From assembly GCF_000002875.2 (NCBI RefSeq), contig NC_009393.2, positions 5,001 through 69,000 on the forward strand: a stretch of 64,000 nucleotides of DNA. The letters are read 5' to 3'. The notes under the pieces are model-generated. The model was not told the origin of the DNA, searched no databases, and was given only the letters and a program-made list of their open reading frames with translations. The stretch comes from Leishmania infantum JPCM5. Lineage: Eukaryota; Euglenozoa; Kinetoplastea; Trypanosomatida; Trypanosomatidae. Both the position numbers and the translations under genes were made by a program. Of this stretch, positions 42,901 to 54,087 are shown in pieces; position 1 is the stretch's first letter, and every line of letters begins with the position of its first letter.

Positions 42901-45078
42901 GCTGGCACCTTCTTTCAGTGGTCTACTCTCTCTCTTTATCGTGCTCTGTGCTCATGCCCACAGGCATCCACAGAGGCTTTCTTCTCTCTGAGGCGCTGCC
43001 AACCTGTGCGCGTGTGCGTGTGCGTGTGTGTTCTGCCCTTCTCGCGCTTTCCCTCCACCACAGCAGATGTGCGCTTTCTGCCTCTTCTCGATTTTGACCT
43101 TTTCCTGTTCTTCTTTGCTTGTGTGTGTGTGTGTGTGTGTACCACTCATTTTTTTTTCGGTGCTACATACTCGTATATACAAGGACACACACACGCACAT
43201 GCTCTGGCAAGCCCCCTCCCCCCTCCCCCCACACACACGCACCAGAGCCCATTTTCACACAGCAGCAGTTTGCGGTGTGGACATGCTGGACGAGCGACGC
43301 GCAGCGTGCATTCCATGCCTGCTGAAGTCGTCGTTGTAGGCGATGACCGCGCAGCATCCAAGAAAACGATTACGCGCAGCGAACAAAACCAAGCATGCAC
43401 GCACACTTGAACGACAAGCCAGAGAAAGACGCAAAACCCGCTCCAACGGGTCTGGTGCGCGTGCACCACGTGGTCGGGGGTCGTTATGAGTTGCAGCGCC
43501 TTTTTGCCAGCTCGTGTTGAAGAGTGAGGAGGCACGCGCTAGCGTTCGTCTCTCGTCTCTCTTGTTTCCGTTTCTTGCATGAGGTGAGGGCCACGGAGAC
43601 GCATTTCTCAAGCAGCACACGGTAGCTCAAGCCCCTGTTTCAGCTTCCTCTGTCTCATTGCTGGCGCCCCCTCCTCTCCCTCTTTCGCTGGCGCTTGCTA
43701 TCCCTTTCTTCATAACATCTGCGTTATGTTTTCTGCCCCCCTCCTCTTCGTTTTTCTACTGCTCTTGTCTTCATCTTGTGTGTCTTGGCTCTCTCTCTAT
43801 GTGTGTGTGTGTGTGTGTCGGTTGCTTGTGTTTGCCCTTGCGACGTGCTTGCACGGTGTCCCGAGCGTGGTCGTGCTCTTCTCCTCGCCCCCTCGCCCCA
43901 TTCACCCGCTCTCGTGTTGGCCCTTCAACCGCTCATACTGTCGCCAGAGTATTTCGGGGCGCGTTGTTTTCCTTTCATGTGCTCTCTATCGATTTTGTTT
44001 TTTTCCGTCTCTTCGCGTTTGCGCCCTCCCCTCCCCTCCCCTTCCCGTCTCTCTCCCACCGCCTTGCTGCTTGCATAACTCGAGCACCGCATCCATGTAC
44101 CCCCCTTCCCGCCCCCCTCACTCCCCCCCCCACACACACATGTGTTTATGCATTGGCGTGCGCGTGCGTGTTATGTTGTGTGCACCGTCGGTGCGCGGGT
44201 GTGTTCCGTCGCTTCACACGTGGTGCGCCTCATGCCGTTCTCTTTGTTTGCCTCTTTTTTCTTCTGCACCCGTCCACGCATGCACACATGCACACGCTGT
44301 CCCTCCTCGCGTCGAAGAGGACGCGTGCGTGCGTGCGAGCGTGTATTGAACGTGTCGTTGAGCCGAACAGAAAGAATGCGCGTAAACGAAAAGTCGAACA
44401 AGGACACATTGAACAGCGGCCTCCTGTGCGTGTGTGTGTGTGCATGGCCGTCTCACCGTCTGCATCTCTACGCGTACAGCAGCCGTGGCATGCCTCGCTT
44501 ACTCCGCCTGCATCCGGGGGCAGCTTCCATCTCTGCTTCACGCCGCCGCGCTCACGAGTACCTCAGTCACTCGCAGCTGCCCCTTTGGCGTGCGCCACGG
44601 ACGTCCTTCCAACTCCTGGCCACCTCTGTGCGGATGATGTTGCCCCCACGCCCCCGCCCCGCACACTGTCGTTTTTCATCGTCCCGCTTCTCTTGCCGTC
44701 ACTTTCTGTCTCTCTTCACAACCTCATCGCGCTTGTCTCTGTGCCTCGCTCATGGACTGTCGCCCTGAGTGGCTGGCGAGCACGCACACGTCCTCGGTAC
44801 TCCCACCGCGCCACTCACACCTCATCACCATCAGAGAACACGAGAAGAAAGCAGCGACTTAACGAAAGAGTATCATCCACAGCAGCGGCACGCCCATTCA
44901 CGGCAGAAACCGAAAGACTCTGCACGCGCAGCAGGGGAGCTTCGTGACACGCGCCGTCCACCCCCACCCCACCCTCCTCTCCTTACAACAACAAGTCCGT
45001 CACCAGCGGCAGACAACCCTTCTTAGTAGAGCGCTCCTCATTTCACTCTTCTGGGTAACATTCCCTTTCGCTGCCACC
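39911..45078. other. Gene-free interval upstream of BILBO1
   Basis: About 5.2 kb without a recognisable gene. Pyrimidine-rich DNA dominates, with C-runs at about 41090-41101 and 41977-41989, GT runs at about 43122-43141 and 43799-43818, and a high-complexity patch at about 41990-42240 holding an ORF from ATG 41974 that I cannot assign. The last 800 bases probably include the BILBO1 leader; C/T tracts at about 44951-44987 are acceptor candidates. Long ORFs such as 43658-44947 are low-complexity and lack domains. Confidence 0.45.
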
Positions 45079-46827
45079 ATGTTCATTGTGCAGGTAGCGG
45101 CCGACATCTTCGGCAACAAGCTGAACTTCGAGCTCGGCTTCCCCAGCCGCCCCAGCCTGCAGGAGATCACTCGCGTCTCTGAGAGCGCCTTTTCGACGGA
45201 GATAGCCAACACGCGGCCAGACAACGTGCCCCAGCACACGTTCCACATATCGAAGATCAAAGTCTATGACGAGGACAAGAGCAAGTGGGTGGACCTTCTC
45301 GGCGAGGGTCAGCTAACGGACTACTGCCAGCTCTACGCCTTCCAGCCAGAGAATCCATGGCACAAGGAGACGCAGAAGCCGATTCCTCCGGCAACAAAAC
45401 CGCCGACGGCTACGACCGCGCTGAGTCGCAGTGCCGCCGTCAGCAACACGCCGTCCGGCAGCCGCGCCGTCGCGTCCACCTCCAACGCCTTGGCTCCCTA
45501 CACCGGCGGCCGCAGTGAGCCGGCGACATTGCGGAGGTCCTATGCAGCTGGGGCCAGCAGCACTGCCCTTGTCCCTCGCAGCAATGCAGACGCATCTCCG
45601 GAGGAAAAGCTGCGCGTCGTCTTCTCCGAATTCGACAACAAGGGCACTCGAATGATTGACGTGGATGACTTCAAGCAGGGTTTCCACAACATGGGGCTGG
45701 ACTTCTCCAGCGCCACCGTGGAGGACCTCTTCGAGCGCGCCGATCTCAACCACGACCACCGCATCTCCTACACGGAGTTCGAGCGCTTTGCGCGGCTGTA
45801 CCCGATCATGGCCGACTGCCTGTACTTCCGCTCCAAGGCCTTCTGGGAGGAGGACCAGATGCGCAAAGAGATCCAGTCGGAGGTGGAGGCGGCGCACAAG
45901 TCGGAGGCCACGCTGGACCATGCGCAGCGCAGCCTGGAGAACGCCGAGGCCGACGTTGCAGACGCGCAGAGCGCCGTGAAAGCCGCCGACGACGACTTGC
46001 GGGACCGCACAGACCGCATGCGCGACCTTGCTAAAGACATGGAGGAGGCGCGCAAGGGCAAGGAGCGGGTGATGCGCGAGAAAAAGGAGCGGGAACAGGA
46101 TCTCGGTGCCATCAGGGAGCGGGAGAAGGACGCGCGCAAAGATTTGCAGGACCTAGCTCGCGACTCCGACAAGCTGGACCGGCGCGCTGCCGCGCTCGTG
46201 AGTGATGCCGACGCGGCGGATGACAAGGTTCGCCAGCTTCAGAAGGCGCTCGAGGACGCGAAGCGCACCGCTGACCGAGCACACCAGGCGGCCGAGCAGG
46301 CAGCGTTGGAGGCCGACCAGGCTAAGGAGCGTGAAAGAGATGCCGCCATGGAGGCGGATGCGATTGCACGCGAGATCCCGAAGGCCGAGGACGCTGTGCG
46401 TCTGGCGGACCGCAACGTGGTGGCAGCGGACCAGGTGCTGCGCGAACTGGACAGTGCCGGCAAGGACATTGGACGTCAGGCAGACGAGGCGGCCAGTCGG
46501 CGCGACGCTGGCGAGAAGGCTGTGGCCGAGGCACGTGAAAAGGTGATGCAGAAGGTGCGCGAGTTGGACGCAGCGCGCAACGCCGTTGCCGAAAAAGACA
46601 GAGCCATCAAACAAAAGGAGGCGGAGCTCGACGAGCACCGACGTCAACGAGAGCTCATCACGCAGCACGAGCGCACCCTGATCGAACAAGAGTTGCGCCT
46701 CCGTGAGCAGCGCGACAGTCTGGAGCAGCGCGAGACAAAACTGATGTCGGAGGCCAGCAACTACCTTGGGAACATGCGCATCAACCTCGCGACGCGCTCC
46801 TACTCGCGCGACCCCGGAGGGTACTGA
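45079..46827 (+). CDS. BILBO1: BILBO1, flagellar pocket collar scaffold protein
   Basis: A 582-residue protein, close to the roughly 587 residues of T. brucei BILBO1. The N-terminal globular domain (about 1-110) begins M-F-I-V-Q-V-A-A-D-I-F and includes the K-W-V-D-L-L-G-E-G-Q-L-T-D-Y-C-Q-L-Y segment typical of this family. Two EF-hand loops follow: one starting at Asp186 (D-N-K-G-T-R-M-I-D), less canonical, and one at Asp222 (D-L-N-H-D-H-R-I-S-Y-T-E), canonical. Residues about 262-565 are an uninterrupted charged coiled coil ending in a leucine-zipper-like region. The protein polymerises into filaments forming the horseshoe collar at the neck of the flagellar pocket, and it is essential for pocket formation in T. 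brucei. The open frame back to 44944 lacks a better ATG. The call is firm. Confidence 0.95.
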   Translation: MFIVQVAADIFGNKLNFELGFPSRPSLQEITRVSESAFSTEIANTRPDNVPQHTFHISKIKVYDEDKSKWVDLLGEGQLTDYCQLYAFQPENPWHKETQKPIPPATKPPTATTALSRSAAVSNTPSGSRAVASTSNALAPYTGGRSEPATLRRSYAAGASSTALVPRSNADASPEEKLRVVFSEFDNKGTRMIDVDDFKQGFHNMGLDFSSATVEDLFERADLNHDHRISYTEFERFARLYPIMADCLYFRSKAFWEEDQMRKEIQSEVEAAHKSEATLDHAQRSLENAEADVADAQSAVKAADDDLRDRTDRMRDLAKDMEEARKGKERVMREKKEREQDLGAIREREKDARKDLQDLARDSDKLDRRAAALVSDADAADDKVRQLQKALEDAKRTADRAHQAAEQAALEADQAKERERDAAMEADAIAREIPKAEDAVRLADRNVVAADQVLRELDSAGKDIGRQADEAASRRDAGEKAVAEAREKVMQKVRELDAARNAVAEKDRAIKQKEAELDEHRRQRELITQHERTLIEQELRLREQRDSLEQRETKLMSEASNYLGNMRINLATRSYSRDPGGY

Positions 46828-49271
46828 GTCGTTGTAGGAGTGGCAGAGAACGACAACGACGCGTGCGTGTGCGTGCCGCTAGAAACGCCTCATGCGCTGT
46901 CTCCTCTCGCCCCCTCCTCTTTTCTGTGCGTGTGCTGTTGCCGTTTTCGCTAGACGCAACTGCTGCTCATCTCTCTTGGTACTTTGTTCTGGGGTGCTCA
47001 GAGGGGGGGGGGCGCTTTCATCCCCACCCTGTGCGCATGTGCGTGTGAGTGCTAGGGGCGCATTTCTTTCCTTGATTGCTAGATAGGCAGCCGTGCACGC
47101 CATGCGTGCTGTGGCGATGTCTGCTATATATATATATATATACGCCGAGTCTGCCCATCGGCGTGTGAGTTTGGGCGGCGCATCCTTCACCCGTCACACT
47201 CACTTCGCATCCACCCTTGTTTCTCCTGCACCTTCTCTTTTCTATCGTTGGATGTGTGCGTGCGAGTGCGCGTGTATGTGGACTTGTATTGCCTGCCTCC
47301 CTGAGAGAGATCCATGCCGCCGTGCGAATGACCCCCTCCGTATGCAATCCTTAACGCATGTTTCCCCGGGGGTTCGGCCAGGCTGGTGGCAGTGGCGCCG
47401 CCCTCTTGCAGGCCACACCACTGGAGCACGCAGACGATAGTGACGAGGTTGACCTCTTTGGGAGAGTAGAAGAGGGAAAGTGCATTGTCCCCGTGCGTTG
47501 TGCGTGTGCTTGTGTGTGTGTATGTGGTCTCTCTCTGGCGTGTCGGTTATGGCGACGCGATGGAGACTCGTCATCCTGCGCCGTCATCATCGTTAAACGT
47601 GCGTTTTTCTTCTTCTTGTCTTCGTTGTCGCCTTTTCTTCTTCCACTAGAGTATACGACGGACGCTTTCCGTGCTCGTTGGTCTCTTGGTTCTCTGTTTG
47701 ACTCGCTGTGTACCACTGTACGTGTCGTCGTCTTGATTGAGGCCATGGAGAGAGGGTATGTGGTGGTGATGCTGGTTCCAGGGGGAGGGACCGGAGAGGG
47801 GGGATGGGGCTGTGCCATAGAGCGCCAACAGAGAGGTGTGGAGGAGACAACTACTTTGGCCGGCAGAGTGCTTTAGAGGTTGTGAGGAGTCGACGCGCAT
47901 GGCCACCGCGTGCTGGGCCCTTTTCCCTTCCTCAACGATCAACCTCCTCCCCCACCCCCGCTGCTTCCCGCCTGCCTGTTCTTGTTTTGGCGTTTCCATA
48001 GATGAGTTTTGTGTTTCCTTTAGTCGCCGTTGCGTGCCTTTGGGGTTTCTGTAGTGTTGTCTTCATCGTACACGAGAGAGGTGGGAGCAGCGGACCGGCT
48101 GCTGCTGCAGGGTGCAGCACAGCTGCGTAACTGAAAAGCCAAACGACGCACACGCCCACAGGTCTGAGGCTGAAGAGAGTTTTGCCCTCCAAAACAACAA
48201 CGAAAAAGAAGCCGAGGTAAGGCGAGTTGCCAGGCGTGCATCGACAGACACGCATACCGGTACCCTGTAACAGCAGGGGAAGGGGGGGTCAACGTCAAAC
48301 ACGCGGACCGCTATCTTGTCCGGTAACTATATCGTATGCTGGCACTGCTGCTGCTCTCGTTGTTCGCACGCCTGTCATGGGCTTGCTTGTGGCAGGTCCC
48401 CACATCTCTCGCCCTCAAAATGTTGCCGGCGCTCTCATTTACTCCTTTCCTTCCTATGGAGATGGCGATGAGAAACACGATGCCTGAGGGCATCGGACGA
48501 GGAGGGGGTAGGGCGGAGAAGAAGTAGAGTATCGGCCCACGTGAGTGCTGCGTGTGTGCCTGTCGAGCATGCCAGCGTGCCTCCCCGCGTCCCCACGCAT
48601 AAGCGATGCCCAGGATCGCCCCTTGGCCATAGCTGCTGTCGCTGATGCCGGCAGCTCCTACAGCCCCTTACTTCTACGCCTTCTCGTCCCATCTTTATAA
48701 AACTGCCTCGCCCCATGCCGGCCTGCAGGTGCTCTCGAACGCCCACATCCACAGAGACACACAGAAAAGGACTGGCGAAGACGCTTCCGTTGGCAGCGGA
48801 CTTTCTCTCCCTCCCTCTCACGCCATATCCTCCTCCCTGTCTCACGTGTGCTTTTGCGCAGCAGAACGCGACGCAGGAAACGGAAGGTGAGAGTGGGTAC
48901 TGGCCGGCCATCTGCAGCCAGAGTGATTTGTTCCCCACCCAACCACTCGCTCACAGTTGGCACCGCTCCAGCGTACCTTCGGTCTTCGCTATCCCCTCCT
49001 CCTCGTCCTCCTTCATACGCACGCACGTCTAACGCTACTGGCTCCCTCGATCCCCCGTTTTCCTGTCTCGTCGTTTTGCATTTCTCGGTGCTCCGTGCGG
49101 TGGTGTTGGACCCGCCGCGGTACTCCGTCGTCGTCGTCACGGCCGAGCGAGCAACAGCGAGACGAGAAGATCGACGCGCTACCTTTGTTTTGCGGAGCAA
49201 GTGAGGAGACGCGGCAGCAGTGGCTTGATACGCAACGGCGATATCGCTCGCGCGTGGACCTGCCGTGCGGT
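46828..49271. other. 2.4-kb intergenic/UTR region
   Basis: No convincing gene. (TA)n at 47124-47142 and G-rich runs at about 47003-47012 are visible. A 63-codon hydrophobic ORF at 48336-48527 was considered and not accepted. The C/T-rich segment at about 48785-48850 with CAG at 48860-48863 could be an acceptor for the downstream membrane-protein gene. Confidence 0.4.
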
Positions 49272-49937
49272 ATGTCGGCCTTGCTCTCGTTCCCATCTCG
49301 GTCCTCTGCAGCACCTTTAGCCATGCACCGCTGTCGGCGCACATTCACCGCGGCTGCAGCCGCTGCTACCTCGCTTTCCGCGTCCTCGAGCACATCGGCG
49401 GACGGGCGACCCTTAGTCGCCGATGCTGAAGCGATGGAAAGGTCTGGGGCAGCAGCGATGCACAGTTTGTACAGGCGTCTCCTCAAGGCCGGCGAGGAGG
49501 GCAGAATGATGCAGCACTGTCTTACGGTGAACTCTCTGAGCGACAGCTTGACATACGGACTGCGGTTACTGCGCCTGCATCGTGAGCTGACTACGGTGGA
49601 TGCTACAGCCCAGCAAACTCCGTGGTGGCGCGTGGCGAAGCGAGCGCGCCAGGGATTAGCACGCCGCTACTACGCGTGGAGCCTGCTGTCGCTGCGTCTG
49701 CAGCTGCGCAGCCGCAACGCGATCGCTGACGTCCTTGTGTACTTGCTCTTCGTCACCATGTGCTTCCTTCTCTACGAAATCTACCGCGCATGCCGCATTG
49801 GAGTGAACCGGGCCGAGGAGCGCTACCGCACGCTCTCCATTCCCATTATTCAGACCTTGGACGCACTCGAGGCGGCGCAGGCGCGGAAGCGTGAGCTGCG
49901 CAAGGAAATGGAGAAGGACATTGTGCAAGGGCGATGA
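49272..49937 (+). CDS. Single-pass membrane protein with mitochondrial-like presequence, function unknown
   Basis: A 221-residue protein. The N terminus (about residues 1-45) is rich in Ser, Ala, Arg and Thr without acidic residues (M-S-A-L-L-S-F-P-S-R-S-S, then H-R-C-R-R-T-F-T-A-A-A), typical of mitochondrial targeting. A central helical region precedes one strong transmembrane helix at about residues 149-170 (A-I-A-D-V-L-V-Y-L-L-F-V-T-M-C-F-L-L-Y). The C-terminal 50 residues form a charged amphipathic helix (L-E-A-A-Q-A-R-K-R-E-L-R-K-E-M-E-K). I recognise no family. The open frame extends to 48957 but has no in-frame ATG before 49272; ATG 49323 is an alternative start. It lies between BILBO1 and a cytoskeletal-looking gene. 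Confidence 0.75.
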   Translation: MSALLSFPSRSSAAPLAMHRCRRTFTAAAAAATSLSASSSTSADGRPLVADAEAMERSGAAAMHSLYRRLLKAGEEGRMMQHCLTVNSLSDSLTYGLRLLRLHRELTTVDATAQQTPWWRVAKRARQGLARRYYAWSLLSLRLQLRSRNAIADVLVYLLFVTMCFLLYEIYRACRIGVNRAEERYRTLSIPIIQTLDALEAAQARKRELRKEMEKDIVQGR

Positions 49938-51009
49938 GGACATAGTGGGTGAGGTACACGTCACAGGACAGGCACGCGCGCCCGTGCTCGCTGACGCGTT
50001 CCTTCTCCGCCTCCCCTTCGTGTGGCTTCCTCTTCCCGTGCCGTTCCCCGATGCCTCCGGTACGCCTCAGCAGTGCTCGGGCTCACAAACCCATCCACGC
50101 ACACCGGCCCGCACACGAAAGGATTATGCCCCCCTCCTCCTCTCTCTTCCGCCTCTTCTCCCATCCCTCAGACACGAACACGTGTGCACAATGTCTGTGT
50201 GTGTGTGCCCATCTCGTAGCACACGCCGTTCACAACTCAACATACTCGTAAGTGCAGACTAAAAAGAAGAAGCTGCAGCAACGGCGGCAAGCGGCAACGG
50301 TGACTCCGCGACGCATCTGTGAAACGGTGGAGCAGGAGGGAAAGACCGAAAAAGAGACAAGGCGAGCACTGCGTGTGCGTGCGTGGAAGGGGAACGGGGA
50401 GGGGCGCGATGTGCACGAATGCGTCGCCGCGTTTTTTTCCAAACACCTCCACACCCACACCCACCCACCCACACACACACGCACACACGCACACCACACC
50501 CCTTCCTCGAACCCTGCCCTCTCCCACAGCTGCATACAGCCCACATGAATCCCCGCTCCTCTCCACTCGGTGCCTCTGCCCTCACTATCCCGCCTCCTTC
50601 ACCCACCCCCTCCCTCTCCCTCGCTCTCCATGTCCACCCACCACGGATTGTCTGCCGTGGATTCGACTCTATGCAAACGCTTGCACGATTTCTTTTTGGT
50701 TTCTAGCTGGCTTCTGTGCAGGCGCATGAGCGTGTGTGTGCTGGGATCAAGGGCTGCAGACTCAGCAGCGGCCTCATTAAGTAAGCGCGTCTGCTAGTGT
50801 ATCGCTCTTTCTCGCTGTGTGCTGCGTGGGTCTTTAAGTGAGAAGAAGCGGTCTCGCTCGCTGCCTGCCTGCCTGCCTGCCACGCACACGCACACGCACA
50901 GCAGTCCCACACGCACACGCATCAACTAGAGGAGGTGCGGACGCTCATCGCTGGCGTGGTGTTTTTGCGGTGCGGGTCATCTCACAACACCCATCGATCG
51001 AAACGCGGG
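49938..51009. other. 1.1-kb intergenic/UTR region
   Basis: No gene seen. It carries CA-rich microsatellite sequence at about 50447-50495, a C/T-rich tract at 50570-50640, and a repeated CTGC motif at 50862-50881. The leader of the next gene probably starts after one of the AGs between 50900 and 50932. Confidence 0.4.
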
Positions 51010-53145
51010 ATGGCGGAAGTGCGGCAACAGCAGAGTAGCCGGGCTGTCAGCAACGTCGTCGAGTACCTTCAGCTGGCAGGGCGGCGCTACCGCGAGCACG
51101 TAGAGCTCCTCCGGCAGGAGCAGGCGGTGCGAGATGCCCAGCATGCACCGTTCAAGCCCAACGTATCTTTGTATGCCGAGCGGGTGGGTAAGAGTTCTCT
51201 GGCGCGGCAGTCGTCGTCCATCGGCGCGCGCCTGCACGAGCTTCATCAGAAGAAGCTCGCACTCTTGGAAGAAGAGGCGCAAGAGGAGGCGAAGCGGCGC
51301 GCGGCGGACGAGGCGCAGGACTGCCCTTTCTCTCCCACCGTTACGCCACATGCGGCGCGGTCTCGTCGCACCGGGAGCGACGTCGCAGCGGCTCTCATGC
51401 AATGGGGAGAACAACGTCGCGCCCGCCAAGCCCGGGCACAGGTGGAGGCGGCACGCGACGAGCTCAGCAAGGTATCCGCCGCGCCGCGCATCACGGCGTA
51501 CGCAGATGAGAAGGCGAGGGCCGAGCGCGGCGGCGTTTCAGTGGAGGTCTCCCTGACCGCTGAGGCCGAGGCACGACGACAGCGCCGTCACGCTGCGTTC
51601 GAAAAGGCGTACCCTGCTGCCTCCTCCTCCAGCGGTGCCACCTCAGCGAGGCGCTTCTCCCCTTCCATCTCGGCCTACGCCTCGCGGATCGAATTCGAAG
51701 AGGATGTGGTAAGTCGCCTATACGAGCGCCACGGCAGCCGTGGCCACTTGGCGCCACGCGACCGCCTGTACGACGAGGAGGTCGCCCTCTACTGCACCTT
51801 CCACCCCAAGCTCTCTGCCCGGTCGACGGAGCTGTCACGACGGTACTACGAGGAGGAGGGCGAGGCGGACACAGACCCGCACGAGCGGCTTTTCCGCAAC
51901 ACGCACCACGCGTCCAAGTACCGGAAGCCGGCGCAGCTGAGCGTCTTCACCGGGCAGCCAGAGATAAGCGACGCGTCACGGCGCATAGTGGAGGAGCGGC
52001 GTCGGCAACTAGCGCTGGATGGGCAGCCGGGGGCTCTGGGTCTCAGCCCGGGTAGCCGCCTGTGTCCGGGAACCGCCAGTTTCGCTGCGGCACAGGCGAC
52101 GAAGACGTCCAAGAAGAAAGTTTTGTCGGCTCGGGATACCGAGGCGCAGGAAACGGTGACCTTTACCCCCTCTGTGAGCCCCGCATCAGAAGCGCTGTGG
52201 CGTCAGCGGGTGTCGGCCCTGAAGGCGAGCGGTGTGGCTCGCAACACCGAGGAGGCGCGGCAGCTACTGTGGCGCAAGGCAGAAAAGCGCAAGGAGGAAG
52301 AGGTGCTGAAGTTGCAGGACCAGCGACGGCGGAAAGAGGCTGCAGAGTGCACCTTCCGGCCCAAGGCTGGACGGCCACCGCAGCGCAGCTCTGGCTACGT
52401 GGCGATGCCTGTCGAAGCACGAGCAGCGTTGTGGGCGCAGCAGCGTGACCGCCACCTCGCCGATCTGCGCACCGAACTCAGCGAGATTACAGTCGAGGAG
52501 TGCACTTTTCGGCCTCATGTTGATCCCGTCTTCCCGCTGCCCCGCGGTGACGCCAAACCAGCGTGGGGTGTGGAGGCGTTCCTGGAGCGGCAGGCGGAGG
52601 CCAGGCGGCAGCGGGAGGAGGCGGAGCAGTGGTGGCGGCCAAAGTACGCACGAGCGCCAGTGGCCCGAACCTCGCGTGTTTCTCGCTGGCGCTCGCCGTC
52701 CAGCCGCGCCGCCAGCCAGCCTTCGACGCAGAGGACAGTGAGTGCCTCGCGCAGGAGCGCCGCCAGCAGCACTGCGTCTGAGGCAGAGGACAATAAGAGA
52801 AAAGAAGAGGTGGTATTCGAGCAGCACTGGGCACGTCCGCCAGCGAGCACCTCTTTGACCGCATCTTCATTCTCGCGAGTGTCGCAGCAGGAAGTGCCAT
52901 CGGCAGAGTCGTCGCCGGCCTACGCGGCACCGCAGCAGCCAAACACCCTCTTCCCGTACACGGTTGACATTTCACGGAGTGGACCATATCCGTGGCGCCC
53001 AACGACGGCCGCCGGTGCTTCAGAGGCCGCTGCCGGGGAGGGCGGCAGTCGCGCCTCCGCGTCCTTCTCGTGGCGTAAACCGCTCCGCTACCGTCCGATT
53101 TCCGCGACTGCGACAGCGTCGCGTGGGCGGTCGTCTGCGTTGTGA
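51010..53145 (+). CDS. Repeat protein with C-T-F-x-P motifs, probable cytoskeletal/flagellar component
   Basis: A 711-residue protein of charged helical segments punctuated by a short motif of the form [C/V]-[T/P]-F-x-P-x-[V/L/I/A], followed by a Ser- and Ala-containing strand. Copies begin near residues 46 (A-P-F-K-P-N-V), 105 (C-P-F-S-P-T-V), 215 (R-F-S-P-S-I), 262 (C-T-F-H-P-K-L), 383 (V-T-F-T-P-S-V), 447 (C-T-F-R-P-K) and 498 (C-T-F-R-P-H-V). Between them are Arg/Glu/Ala-rich helices. The last 200 residues are Ser/Ala/Pro-rich and disordered. This layout is common among large trypanosomatid cytoskeleton-associated proteins, but I cannot name a family. First in-frame ATG is 51010; the frame is open to 50935 without another ATG. 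Neighbours BILBO1 and kinesin fit a cytoskeletal role by inference only. Confidence 0.85.
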   Translation: MAEVRQQQSSRAVSNVVEYLQLAGRRYREHVELLRQEQAVRDAQHAPFKPNVSLYAERVGKSSLARQSSSIGARLHELHQKKLALLEEEAQEEAKRRAADEAQDCPFSPTVTPHAARSRRTGSDVAAALMQWGEQRRARQARAQVEAARDELSKVSAAPRITAYADEKARAERGGVSVEVSLTAEAEARRQRRHAAFEKAYPAASSSSGATSARRFSPSISAYASRIEFEEDVVSRLYERHGSRGHLAPRDRLYDEEVALYCTFHPKLSARSTELSRRYYEEEGEADTDPHERLFRNTHHASKYRKPAQLSVFTGQPEISDASRRIVEERRRQLALDGQPGALGLSPGSRLCPGTASFAAAQATKTSKKKVLSARDTEAQETVTFTPSVSPASEALWRQRVSALKASGVARNTEEARQLLWRKAEKRKEEEVLKLQDQRRRKEAAECTFRPKAGRPPQRSSGYVAMPVEARAALWAQQRDRHLADLRTELSEITVEECTFRPHVDPVFPLPRGDAKPAWGVEAFLERQAEARRQREEAEQWWRPKYARAPVARTSRVSRWRSPSSRAASQPSTQRTVSASRRSAASSTASEAEDNKRKEEVVFEQHWARPPASTSLTASSFSRVSQQEVPSAESSPAYAAPQQPNTLFPYTVDISRSGPYPWRPTTAAGASEAAAGEGGSRASASFSWRKPLRYRPISATATASRGRSSAL

Positions 53146-54087
53146 GCGCTGACTGCATGGCGTGTTCGAGCGCTCTTTTTTTCTGTTGGAAGCTGTGCGG
53201 CGAAGGCGGAAGAGGAGTGCCTGGGTACGGACAGCAGAGGAAGGCCACTTCACCCTACTGCCCCCTCCCGACACATACACATGTCCCCTTCCCTGCTGCC
53301 TCCGCTGGCTGGCTGTGACGCCATTGAGTCCGCTCTAGGCTGATTTCGCAGTTACTGTCCCCCCCCCCACTTCCACCTGTGTGTGCGCGTGTGCGGCTTT
53401 TACTAGATGGTGTTGAGCTACCTTTCCTAGACAGTGTAGACTGCGTCTGATGGTGGGCGACGGAAAGAGGACGGAGCGGAGAGAGAGGCATAGGCGCGTA
53501 TGCCACCTGTGTGCTTGGACGCTGTCCTCTTCGCCGCGCACCACTCCCAGCGACAGACATGCTCACACTCAAAAAGAACGAGAGGAGCATGCAGCTCACA
53601 CGACGCCGATGAAGGGAAGGGTGCAGGAACGCTGGGCATTCGCATAGGCCCAGGCCACCACGAACAGTGATGCGTGTTGTACATAATCTAGGGGAGGAGC
53701 CGGCTCCCTCCCCTCTTTCCCCCTCCTGCAGACGTGCAGACCCCCACACATACACACCGGTGCCTGCAAGTCCTTCCTTTCTGTCCACCATTTCTCATCT
53801 CCTGCGTGCATTTTGCCTCTTCATTTACTTGCTCCCCTCCCCCTTCCTGCCTTCCTGCCTTCCTGACCACCTCTTCCCCATTCATACACAGTGACGGATT
53901 TGGTGAGCGGACTCTCCACATGTCGAGTGCGCGTTGTCGCACGTGGATCAGCAGACGTGCACACAAGCCAGCGCTCACCTACACATTGACAAGAAGTCAC
54001 ACACGTAGGCAGCGCAGCGGGAGCTCCGACACTTAATTCTTGCGACGCAAAACATACGCACACACACACACACACACACGCCACAAG
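53146..54087. other. Intergenic/UTR region with acceptor for the kinesin gene
   Basis: UTR-like. A C/T tract at about 53830-53880 with a CCTTCCTG repeat leads to CAG (AG at 53890-53891), giving a leader of roughly 200 bases. A (CA)n run at 54058-54080 sits just before the kinesin ATG. Confidence 0.5.

Noticed and set aside
43658..44947. 429-codon open frame upstream of BILBO1
   Set aside because: Low-complexity Pro/Ser/Arg/Cys string crossing GT microsatellites and C-runs; no start context or domain, and it abuts the BILBO1 leader.
48336..48527. 63-codon ORF with a hydrophobic N terminus resembling a signal peptide
   Set aside because: No clear acceptor close upstream, no family recognised, and the C-terminal half is low-complexity; weaker than the two microprotein candidates retained.
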